From Saprospira grandis str. Lewin (GTDB lineage Bacteria > Bacteroidota > Bacteroidia > Chitinophagales > Saprospiraceae), in NCBI RefSeq assembly GCF_000250635.1, contig NC_016940.1:2914501-2978500 (forward strand): a stretch of DNA of 64,000 nucleotides, written 5' to 3'. The stretch's first letter is position 1, and each line of letters starts with the position of its first letter. A program made the translations under genes and the position numbers. Shown one piece after another: positions 57,589-64,000 of this stretch. The notes below the pieces were generated by a model. The model worked only from the letters and a program-made list of their open reading frames with translations, ran no database searches and was not told where the DNA came from.

Positions 57589-59853
57589 TTAATTCTTATC
57601 AATAAGTCCGGCATCTTCATCTAGGCCACGGAAGCCTTCTCCGACCCGTTCTCCATTTTCGTAGCGGCCCACAAAAGCCGTTTTGAAGCGGCTATGGTCC
57701 AGAATATAAGAGAGTACATTGAGGGCTTCTGACTTGGTTTTGAAGCCTTCGGAGCCGTCTGCATTGCTTTCTAGGGGCAGAATCATGACTCGGGTAATGC
57801 CGCCATCAATGGGTTCGAAGCCCAGGCGATAATCGAGTAGAGGGCCCTCTTGCAGTTCCTCGAAGCGGTAGGCGCGATATTTACGAACGGCGGCCACTTG
57901 GATTTGGTAGGCCACGCCTTCTTCGGCTTCGGGAGTGGGGGCATAGAGTTCAAAAATACCTGCTTCTTCGGGCGTTTCTTCGGGCTCGGTATTGGCGGTA
58001 GTTTCGCTCATATAAGGGACGAGGACCTCATCTTGCCAGTAGACCTCTCCGGTCATAGAGAGTTTGGCCACTTCTTGGGCTTTGATGAAGAGGTCATAGA
58101 CCTCGCTATCCTCGGCATAGGGCTCGCCAGTGCTTTCATTTAGGGGCACTTCATCGGGTAGGAGGTAGGCCATGTCTCGGTCCGAAAACTCCTCGGGGAC
58201 CACAATAAAGCGGGCCTCTATTTGGGGGGCTTCGGGAGTGATTTCTGGAACGGCGGCTACCTTGGCCTTGGGCAAAACGAAGTTGCGTTGTTTCTTTTCA
58301 TTGGGTTGGGTGTCCTCTGTAGAGAGAGTTTTGAGGAGTTTGGGATAGCCCTCCGCGCTAATTTCAAAGAGATATTCCTTTTTGGTTTTGAGGTCAAACT
58401 TATACTCGCCCACGGCCAGCATTTTGTCGCTAATGAGTTCTTCATTGCCATCAATAACCTCAAAGAGTTTGATATTGACATCTTCTAGGGGGCCTTCTTT
58501 GCCCTCTCCCATAATTTTACCCGAGAGGAAGAAGCGGCTTCCTTCTTGGCCAAAATGGAAAATATCATCATTGGTGGTGGTCACTTTATGAGGGTCAAAG
58601 GTGCGGTTAGAGACCAAATAGCCGCCTTTGTGGGCTTCATTGATGATAAAATAGAGGTCGTCCGCTGCCGAGTTGAGGGGGAAGCCTACATTTTGGGCCA
58701 CCTCCCATTTGAGCATTTCGCCCTTAGACTTAAAGATATCAAAGCCCCCTGCGCTAATTCTGCCATTGGTAGAAAAGTAGAGCGTTTGGGAGGGAAAGTG
58801 ATAGAAGGGGGTGATTTCATCGCCTGCGGTATTGATATTGGGGCCTAGGTTTTTGGGCAAAGAGAATTTGGCCTCCTTATCCTTTAGGTCTCGGCTGGCA
58901 TACCAAAGGTCGAGGCCGCCCTTGCCGCCTTCTCGGTCAGAGGCAAAGTAGAGAATTTCCTTATCCTCTTTGGTGATTACAAAGGGGTGAGTGGTATTGC
59001 TTTCGGGAGCATTGATATAATCGGCTAGGGCTTGGGGATTGGCCCAGCTGCCATCCTCATTTTGCGACATGATATAGATCATGCACTGTAGTTCTCCGGC
59101 TTTCACAAAATCACATTCGGTAAAATAAAAGCGTTTGCCATCGGCCGAAAAGCTACCGTTTCCATAATGGGGCTTTTCCATTTTGCCTGCAAATAGGGTA
59201 GGGACCTGTCGGCTGCTCCAGCTATCTTCGCCTGTTTTTTGGCTGCGGTAAATCTTAGAGACCCCACTAATAGAAGAAGAAAAATAGAGCACATTATTGC
59301 TAAAGGGGATGGGCGCAAACTCGGTTTTCTCTGTGTTGATATTGAGGGCCAAGTGATTGAGCGAAATATTGGGGTTGGTATACTCCTGCGCCTTAAGGGC
59401 AAAGTTACAGCCTTGAATTTCGGTAGTAATTTTAGCCTGCATCTCTGCCTGATCGCTACCTTTATAGACCTTCAAAAATTCATTAAAGGCATCTTTGGCA
59501 GCCTGATATTGCCCCGTTTGCTTTAGGGCTAGGGCGTATTGGTAGCCGGGCTTATCATAGTTTTTCTCATTATTCTTATCCTTTACATCGGCCAAGCATT
59601 TTACGGCATTGGCATAATCGCGGACCTTGAGATAGCAAACCCCAGCCATATAGAGCAATTCTGGTTTAGAGCTCTTTTGCGTATAGGCAGATTCATAGTA
59701 GAGCGCTGCTCGACTATTATCGCCCAGCTTTTCAAATTCTGCAGCTTCTCGCTTTAGCTTTTTCCAGCTTTTCTGTGGAGCTCTTTGAGCGTCAAGCATA
59801 AAAGGAAGGAGCAGTAATCCGAGAGAGAGTAAAAGGTAATTTGTTCGTTTCAT
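57589..59853 (-). CDS. Large TPR / PD40 / SPOR-like envelope protein, 754 aa (paralog of next)
   Basis: Signal peptide of about 22 residues. TPR-like helices (about 28-155) carry EFEKLGDNSRAALYYESAY and ALALKQTGQYQAAKDAFNEF. WD40-like PD40 strands (about 170-440) include ILYFASDREGGKGGLDLWYA and LYFSTNGRISAGGFDIFKSK. A carboxypeptidase-regulatory-like domain is near 455-535. A C-terminal SPOR-like domain (about 650-740) has YQIQVAAVRKYRAYRFEEL and FVGRYENGERVGEGF. Many PD40 relatives, such as those of the type IX secretion/gliding system, end in OmpA instead. A peptidoglycan-linked surface role is inferred. Downstream gene of a two-gene unit with its paralog. Confidence 0.88.
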   Translation of the reverse strand: MKRTNYLLLSLGLLLLPFMLDAQRAPQKSWKKLKREAAEFEKLGDNSRAALYYESAYTQKSSKPELLYMAGVCYLKVRDYANAVKCLADVKDKNNEKNYDKPGYQYALALKQTGQYQAAKDAFNEFLKVYKGSDQAEMQAKITTEIQGCNFALKAQEYTNPNISLNHLALNINTEKTEFAPIPFSNNVLYFSSSISGVSKIYRSQKTGEDSWSSRQVPTLFAGKMEKPHYGNGSFSADGKRFYFTECDFVKAGELQCMIYIMSQNEDGSWANPQALADYINAPESNTTHPFVITKEDKEILYFASDREGGKGGLDLWYASRDLKDKEAKFSLPKNLGPNINTAGDEITPFYHFPSQTLYFSTNGRISAGGFDIFKSKGEMLKWEVAQNVGFPLNSAADDLYFIINEAHKGGYLVSNRTFDPHKVTTTNDDIFHFGQEGSRFFLSGKIMGEGKEGPLEDVNIKLFEVIDGNEELISDKMLAVGEYKFDLKTKKEYLFEISAEGYPKLLKTLSTEDTQPNEKKQRNFVLPKAKVAAVPEITPEAPQIEARFIVVPEEFSDRDMAYLLPDEVPLNESTGEPYAEDSEVYDLFIKAQEVAKLSMTGEVYWQDEVLVPYMSETTANTEPEETPEEAGIFELYAPTPEAEEGVAYQIQVAAVRKYRAYRFEELQEGPLLDYRLGFEPIDGGITRVMILPLESNADGSEGFKTKSEALNVLSYILDHSRFKTAFVGRYENGERVGEGFRGLDEDAGLIDKN

Positions 59854-59895
59854 TCTAATTAGTCGTGGTTAGTTCTATTGACCGCTTAGGCCCAT

Positions 59896-62142
59896 TTAGA
59901 TTTCATCATCTTGGCTCAGGCCTCTAAAGCCCTTACCTACGCGTTCGCCATCTTTATATTCAACGACAAAGGCTTTGGTAAATTGAGTAGAGTTGATAAT
60001 ATGATATAAGATGTTTAGTGCTTCCGTTTTCTTTTTAAAGCCAATGCTGCCGTCTATATTGCGGCCCGGCGGCACCACCAACACCCGAGTAATATTGAGC
60101 TCGATGGTCTCAAAGCTCAGTTCATAGTCGCCCAAGGGGCCTTCTTGTAGCTCTTCGTATTTAGCGGCCTTGTATCGGCGCACGGCAGAGACCTGAATGA
60201 CATAAGAAACGCCTTCTTCGGCTGCATCTTCTTGGCTTTCGTCATAGTGTTTATGTAGGCCTTTGCCTAGCTTTTTATTGTTGCTGGGCGTTTCTTCTTT
60301 GGGTTCTTCCTTGGGGGGCGTATTGGCCACAATAGGCTCTTCCTCTTCCATCAGTGGCAAGAGGTTGTTTTTGGCCCAATAGACTTTATTGGAGGGCGAG
60401 CGGGCGGCAATTTTAGCCACTCGTTCATAGAGCTCGGCCTCGGTACTGCCTGCTGGATAAGCCTTGCCCGTTTGAGGGTCTTCTGCTCGCTTGGGCAATT
60501 TAAAGGCCTTTTCTTCTCCAATATATTCTTGAGGAACAATGGCAAAGAAGGGGCTCTTAAATTCCTTTTTGGGAGCTTGAGCAACAAGCTCCGCTGCTCT
60601 TAAAGCAATGGGGTTGTTCTGCGTCTCCGATCGCTTAATGTCTAGGGTGGCCAGCTCAAAACTAGCCGTTTGATAGCCTTCTGCGGTGAGTAGGACCAAA
60701 TAGCGCTTGTTGGCGTCTAGGCTGATGCTATAGCCCTGAGCAGTAAGTTTGGCACTATAAACCAGTTCTTCATTGCCTGCGGTTTGCTCAAAAAGCTGTA
60801 GTTGTACGCCTTCAATTGGCGTCTTTTTGGGGTCGTTCTCGGCATAGATAATTCCCTCCACTTTGAGCTCGATATTTTTAGCGGCTCCCAGATAGTAGAT
60901 GTTTTCGTTGGCTGGAGCGGTCTGTCCTTCTATGCTGCGGTTAGATACAAAGAAACTCCCTTTGGCCCCTTCTGTATAATAGAGCTCATCGGCGGGAGAG
61001 TTGATGGGGAAGCCCAGGTTTTGGGCCAGCTCCCAACCCTTGCCCGTAGATTGGGCCTTGAAAAGGTCTAGACCGCCCGCACTCAAATGCCCATTAGAGC
61101 TAAAGTAAAGCGCCTGATCTTTTTCCGAATAGTAGGGACTCAATTCATCGGCAAAGGTGTTAATATTGGGTCCTAGATTTTGGGGCAAAGAGAAGTTGAA
61201 GGACTTGCTTTCTGCCTGTCGAATCGACCGCCAGATGTCATAACCGCCCTTGCTACCTGGACGATCCGAGGCAAAGTATAGGATTTCTTTCCCATCTTGC
61301 TCAACCACAAAGGGGTAGCTACTATTATAGTCGCTTCCATTGATATAAATGGGCAGCGGAATGGGGTTGGACCAGCGCCCACTTTCCTGCACGAGTAGAT
61401 AGATGGCATATTTCCCCTTATTATTTTTCATCGAAAAATAGAAGCGGCGACCATCTGCGGTAAAGCTTCCCCCGGCAAAGTCGCCATTGATTTTGGCATT
61501 GCCATCAAAGGGGGCGGCCTTGCTCCAGCTATCTATATCGCCTGTTTTTTCACTGCTATAAAGCACCGTTTTGCGGTCTCTGCTCGAGCTAAAATAAAGC
61601 TGTCCATTTAACCAAATGGGGGCAAACTCATTCTTTTCGCCGTTAATCTGGCTCGACAAGAGCTGTAGGGGCAGCTCTTTGGCCTGTTCTGCGGCCTTGA
61701 TTCCAAACTGGCAGCCATCAATTTCATGGCTAGCCCGCTCCTTCCAATAATCGGCTTGGGGACCATCATACTGTCCAATAAACTGTCGAAATGCCGATTC
61801 TGCCTGTTTATACTCTCCAGTTTGCTTTAGGGCCAAGGCATATTTCATCCCCACCAATTCATAATCTTTTTTGTCTTCGGCCTTGGCAATGACCAAATAC
61901 TTTAGGGCCTGGGAATAATCTCTGGCCTTCAAAAAATAGTCTCCAGCCAGATAGGCGAGGTCTAGTTGGCTGCGCTTAAGCTCAAAAGCTTGTCCATAAC
62001 GGATGCCGGCCAGGGCAAAGTCTCTGTCGGCCGCTGCGGCCTCGGCTTCTTTCTTTAGGTCTTTCCAATTTGTCTGTGCAGACAAACTCCCCCATCCCAA
62101 ACACAATAGAAGCAAAAAAATAGAAGTGGTTCGTAGTATCAT
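59896..62142 (-). CDS. Large TPR / PD40 / SPOR-like envelope protein, 748 aa (paralog of previous)
   Basis: Same order of parts as the gene after it: signal peptide (about 1-22), TPR-like helices with NWKDLKKEAEAAAADRDFAL and YALALKQTGEYKQAESAFRQ, PD40 strands with EILYFASDRPGSKGGYDIWR and ALYFSSNGHLSAGGLDLFKA, a carboxypeptidase-regulatory-like domain, and a C-terminal SPOR-like region YVIQVSAVRRYKAAKYEELQ with AFVVEYKDGERVGKGFRGL. The pair align along their whole lengths and are separated by 42 bp, so they are a tandem duplication read as one operon. Their differences concentrate in the linker before the SPOR-like domain. Confidence 0.88.
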   Translation of the reverse strand: MILRTTSIFLLLLCLGWGSLSAQTNWKDLKKEAEAAAADRDFALAGIRYGQAFELKRSQLDLAYLAGDYFLKARDYSQALKYLVIAKAEDKKDYELVGMKYALALKQTGEYKQAESAFRQFIGQYDGPQADYWKERASHEIDGCQFGIKAAEQAKELPLQLLSSQINGEKNEFAPIWLNGQLYFSSSRDRKTVLYSSEKTGDIDSWSKAAPFDGNAKINGDFAGGSFTADGRRFYFSMKNNKGKYAIYLLVQESGRWSNPIPLPIYINGSDYNSSYPFVVEQDGKEILYFASDRPGSKGGYDIWRSIRQAESKSFNFSLPQNLGPNINTFADELSPYYSEKDQALYFSSNGHLSAGGLDLFKAQSTGKGWELAQNLGFPINSPADELYYTEGAKGSFFVSNRSIEGQTAPANENIYYLGAAKNIELKVEGIIYAENDPKKTPIEGVQLQLFEQTAGNEELVYSAKLTAQGYSISLDANKRYLVLLTAEGYQTASFELATLDIKRSETQNNPIALRAAELVAQAPKKEFKSPFFAIVPQEYIGEEKAFKLPKRAEDPQTGKAYPAGSTEAELYERVAKIAARSPSNKVYWAKNNLLPLMEEEEPIVANTPPKEEPKEETPSNNKKLGKGLHKHYDESQEDAAEEGVSYVIQVSAVRRYKAAKYEELQEGPLGDYELSFETIELNITRVLVVPPGRNIDGSIGFKKKTEALNILYHIINSTQFTKAFVVEYKDGERVGKGFRGLSQDDEI

Positions 62143-62352
62143 TATTTACACCTTTTAGCGCGCCTTTTAGCAAAAGAAATTCCTAACTGGCACTTTAATC
62201 AAACTTTTTTTGGGGGCTAATTATTTCCTCAAGCAGAATTTTGCTGCCTACAAAAATACAGCTTTTAATCATAATGAGCACTGCCCCTATAGTTTAGAAT
62301 CGCTTTTTTTGTCTTTTGATGCGGCCTTTAGGTCCTTATAGTGAGTGGTTTT

Positions 62353-62520
62353 GGGGCCCGCGGCCGGCTAGCCTTTGGCTAGCTCGGCCGCCGCTATGCT
62401 TTGGGGCTCGCTATTCGCTCGGCCCTTCAGGCTTCACTTCGTTTCGCCTTTGGTCTGGCCTTCGGCCACCCCTCCGCAGCGCTGGGCCGTTTGGCCTTCG
62501 GCCATGGCGGCTTTGCCGCC
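62353..62520 (-). repeat. GC-rich modular hairpin element, copy R12
   Basis: Reverse copy: GGGGCCC, very long hairpin GCGGCCGGCTAGCC / GGCTAGCTCGGCCGC (one extra T), CGCTATGCTTTGGGGCTCGC, GCTCGGCCC core, hairpin 2 AGGC/GCCT with a long TTCACTTCGTTTC loop, GGTCTGG, hairpin 1 GGCC/GGCC with loop TTC, CACCCCTCCGCAGCGC, then GGCC/GGCC and GGCGGC/GCCGCC hairpins. First part of the gene-free block 62143-63268; 62143-62350 shows nothing else. Confidence 0.85.
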
Positions 62521-62594
62521 TGCTACTTATGGCTTAGGGGCTTGGCCCTAGGGTAAATGGATGTAGAGGAGTAAAACAGGAGCAGCCAATCATC

Positions 62595-62756
62595 GCCTAG
62601 GGACAAGCCCCTAGGTTAATCTAATGGGGTCAGCCCTAAAGGGCCTCAACTGCTAAATAAGGCTTGGCTCAATCATTATAGCAAAGAAGGGCCTGAACCA
62701 AAGGCCCTCTTTAGAGGGCTGTCTAAAAAAGTTAGCCTAGGGGCTTGTCCCTAGGC
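62595..62756. mobile_element. MITE-like element with 25-bp terminal inverted repeats, copy 2
   Basis: Left end GCCTAGGGACAAGCCCCTAG plus GTTAA and right end at 62732-62756 are inverted repeats (one change). Internal GCCC/GGGC and GCCCTC/GAGGGC hairpins match copy 1. It is part of a longer direct repeat with copy 3: GATGTAGAGGAGTAAAA before and GCAGGAAAGGGCTGTGGGTT after. Confidence 0.7.
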
Positions 62757-62876
62757 GCAGGAAAGGGCTGTGGGTTTCCCCCATAATTAAAAAAGGTAGG
62801 GTGTTTTAGCTAATTGATTATAGCTAGGGAGCAATTGTTTTTCTTTGCACATCAGGTTGTTGCTGGGGTAAACAGA

Positions 62877-62902
62877 AAATCCCCTCGGATGAGGGGATGC
62901 TG
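62877..62902. terminator. Terminator-like hairpin between repeat copies
   Basis: Stem ATCCCCTC / GAGGGGAT with loop GGAT, flanked by AAAA and a nearby TTTT. No gene next to it is a clear client. Confidence 0.45.
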
Positions 62903-62948
62903 TTTTGGGGGTAGATGTAGAGGAGTAAAAAAGGAGCGGCTAATCATC

Positions 62949-63115
62949 GCCTAGGGACAAGCCCCCAGGCTAATCCAATGGGGGCAGCCCTGACAAGGGC
63001 CTCAAATACTAAAATATAGGGCTTGGCTTAATCATTACAGCAAAGAAGGACCTGAATCAAAGGCCCTCTTTAGAGGGCTGTCTGAAAAAGTTAGCCTAGG
63101 GGCTTGTCCCTAGGC
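62949..63115. mobile_element. MITE-like element with 25-bp terminal inverted repeats, copy 3
   Basis: Left end GCCTAGGGACAAGCCCCCAG plus GCTAA (one change) and right end 63091-63115. Central part is the same as copy 2 with scattered substitutions. The direct repeat including flanks spans about 62912-63140 against 62558-62781, so the second probably arose by duplication of a segment rather than an independent insertion. Confidence 0.7.
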
Positions 63116-63194
63116 GCAGGAAAGGGCTGTGGGTTTCAACCCAGAGGTATTATAATTTCTAACAATTAAAGCAAGTGTGTGGCCAATAGGGATG

Positions 63195-63230
63195 ATAAAA
63201 AAGTAGCCAAGGGGGTATTCCTCGGCTACT
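63195..63230 (-). terminator. Terminator of the 171-aa gene
   Basis: Hairpin AGTAGCC-A-AGG / CCT-C-GGCTACT followed on minus by a T-run, 39 bp past the stop. Confidence 0.7.
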
Positions 63231-63268
63231 AATTAAAGGCTTTATGCCTTTTCCATTTTCCAACAATC

Positions 63269-63784
63269 CTAATCCTCTTGTTCTGCAGTATTATCCACAT
63301 CTTCTTCTTCGGCCATGGCCTCTAGGTTGATGCGGCTACGTTTGAAGAACTGGGCCATTTCGGCTACCCAAAAATCAACACCAGGTACGCCAGATTCGCT
63401 CATGTTCTTTGCCTGCTTATACATTTGAGAAGAAAAGCGCATAGAGTCATAATCAAGTAGGGTGCGGGTATCGCGAAGCTTTTCATAAAGCTCATTGGTG
63501 CGACCTTCTAGACCCTCAAAAACCTGACGAGCATTAAAGTCTTTTTCGTACTCCACTCGATCAAAGTAGCTAGGAAGCAATTGCCCCTTTGCTTGATAAA
63601 AGCTGTGTGCTTTGAGGATAAAGAGCTTGTTCTGCTCATTGATGCTTCCATAACGTTGACGGTCGCTGGGGCTGAGGTTAATGACCTTGCCATCTAGAAG
63701 CTGATCAATTAGGTCAAAAGCGCCGTTAATCTGCTGAATAGCAGTCGCTAGCAATTCAATGCTAATCATATTGTTTTTAGCCAT
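63269..63784 (-). CDS. Hypothetical helical protein, 171 aa
   Basis: Soluble, no signal peptide, mostly helical: ISIELLATAIQQINGAFDLI, KLFILKAHSFYQAKGQLLPS, VFEGLEGRTNELYEKLRDTR. An acidic C-terminus (AEEEDVDNTAEQED) closes it. No known motif. Its own terminator and an AT-rich upstream region (63785-64000), which contains the hairpin CATAGC-CTAAAA-GCTATG at 63848-63865 but no gene I can support, indicate a single-gene unit. Confidence 0.75.
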   Translation of the reverse strand: MAKNNMISIELLATAIQQINGAFDLIDQLLDGKVINLSPSDRQRYGSINEQNKLFILKAHSFYQAKGQLLPSYFDRVEYEKDFNARQVFEGLEGRTNELYEKLRDTRTLLDYDSMRFSSQMYKQAKNMSESGVPGVDFWVAEMAQFFKRSRINLEAMAEEEDVDNTAEQED

Positions 63785-64000
63785 AACTAAAAAAGATTTA
63801 AGTAATTAAAAATAAACAGTAGAGACTAGGTAGAGCAATCATAGCCTAAAAGCTATGGGGGAACTCCTGTCTTTTGTTTATATATTGTGTTATAGTTATA
63901 AATGTAGGGGTAACTTTTTGTAAATGCAAGTTATAACTAAATTTATTTACGCATTTGCTTTAAAAAAGCATCTATTTTAACGTTTTAGTTAGTTTTTGGG

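Overview
This window looks like chromosomal DNA of a marine or gliding Bacteroidota, most likely Saprospira or a close relative. The supporting evidence is a PorP/SprF type IX secretion protein, several Bacteroidota-typical families (GWxTD, DUF3109, DUF6438, HTTM, DUF4382, DUF2723, PD40/SPOR), promoters with the Bacteroidota TTTG / TAnnTTTG signature, and many small lipoproteins. The genus is an inference from general resemblance; no search was run. Genes are ordinary in codon use and tightly packed. No IS element, prophage, integrase or CRISPR array is visible.

Layout. 0-4 kb: the 3' end of a large unknown gene, then a three-gene minus-strand operon with two paralogous lipoproteins. 4-10 kb: initiator tRNA-Met, a SurA/PpiC-like folding factor, pdxJ, a nitroreductase, elongator-type tRNA-Met, porP. 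10-20 kb: a lipoprotein and DUF3109 pair, a cation/proton antiporter, a 1.5-kb gene-free block full of repeats, a C1 peptidase and a DUF2723 membrane protein. 20-25 kb: a cluster of small secreted or lipoprotein genes with duplicated 3' stubs, and a 21-bp tandem array. 25-32 kb: acyl-CoA carboxylase beta subunit, voltage-gated cation channel, mtaB, a MORN-repeat protein and a DUF4382 lipoprotein. 32-37 kb: an overlapping SpoIIM / DUF4129 / DUF4350 / MoxR operon. 37-45 kb: asparaginase-domain protein, zinc-ribbon membrane protein, tail-anchored LRR protein, mscS, HTTM protein, DUF6438 lipoprotein, tRNA-Cys. 45-52 kb: a minus-strand smpB operon, a DtxR/MntR repressor, GWxTD lipoprotein, ybaK, tatC, OmpA protein. 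52-64 kb: M29 aminopeptidase, hydroxyacyl-CoA dehydrogenase, K+ channel overlapping a membrane zincin, SDR, two large PD40 paralogs, then a repeat block and one more small gene.

The most unusual content is intergenic. About 21 copies (plus one diverged) of a GC-rich modular element of about 120-270 bp sit between genes, in both orientations. Each copy carries several short hairpins between nearly invariant linkers. Stem sequences differ completely from copy to copy, even becoming AT-rich, yet stay complementary, and most loops read G-N-A or G-N-N-A on one strand. This is covariation visible by eye and points to selection on folded RNA or folded single-stranded DNA. Other repeat types are a 165-bp element with 25-bp terminal inverted repeats (three copies and one apparent scar), two arrays with an exact 21-bp period, and GGGTT/AACCC palindromes inserted as modules into the GC-rich elements. 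I regard the covarying element as the best candidate for an undescribed system; its function is not known from the sequence.
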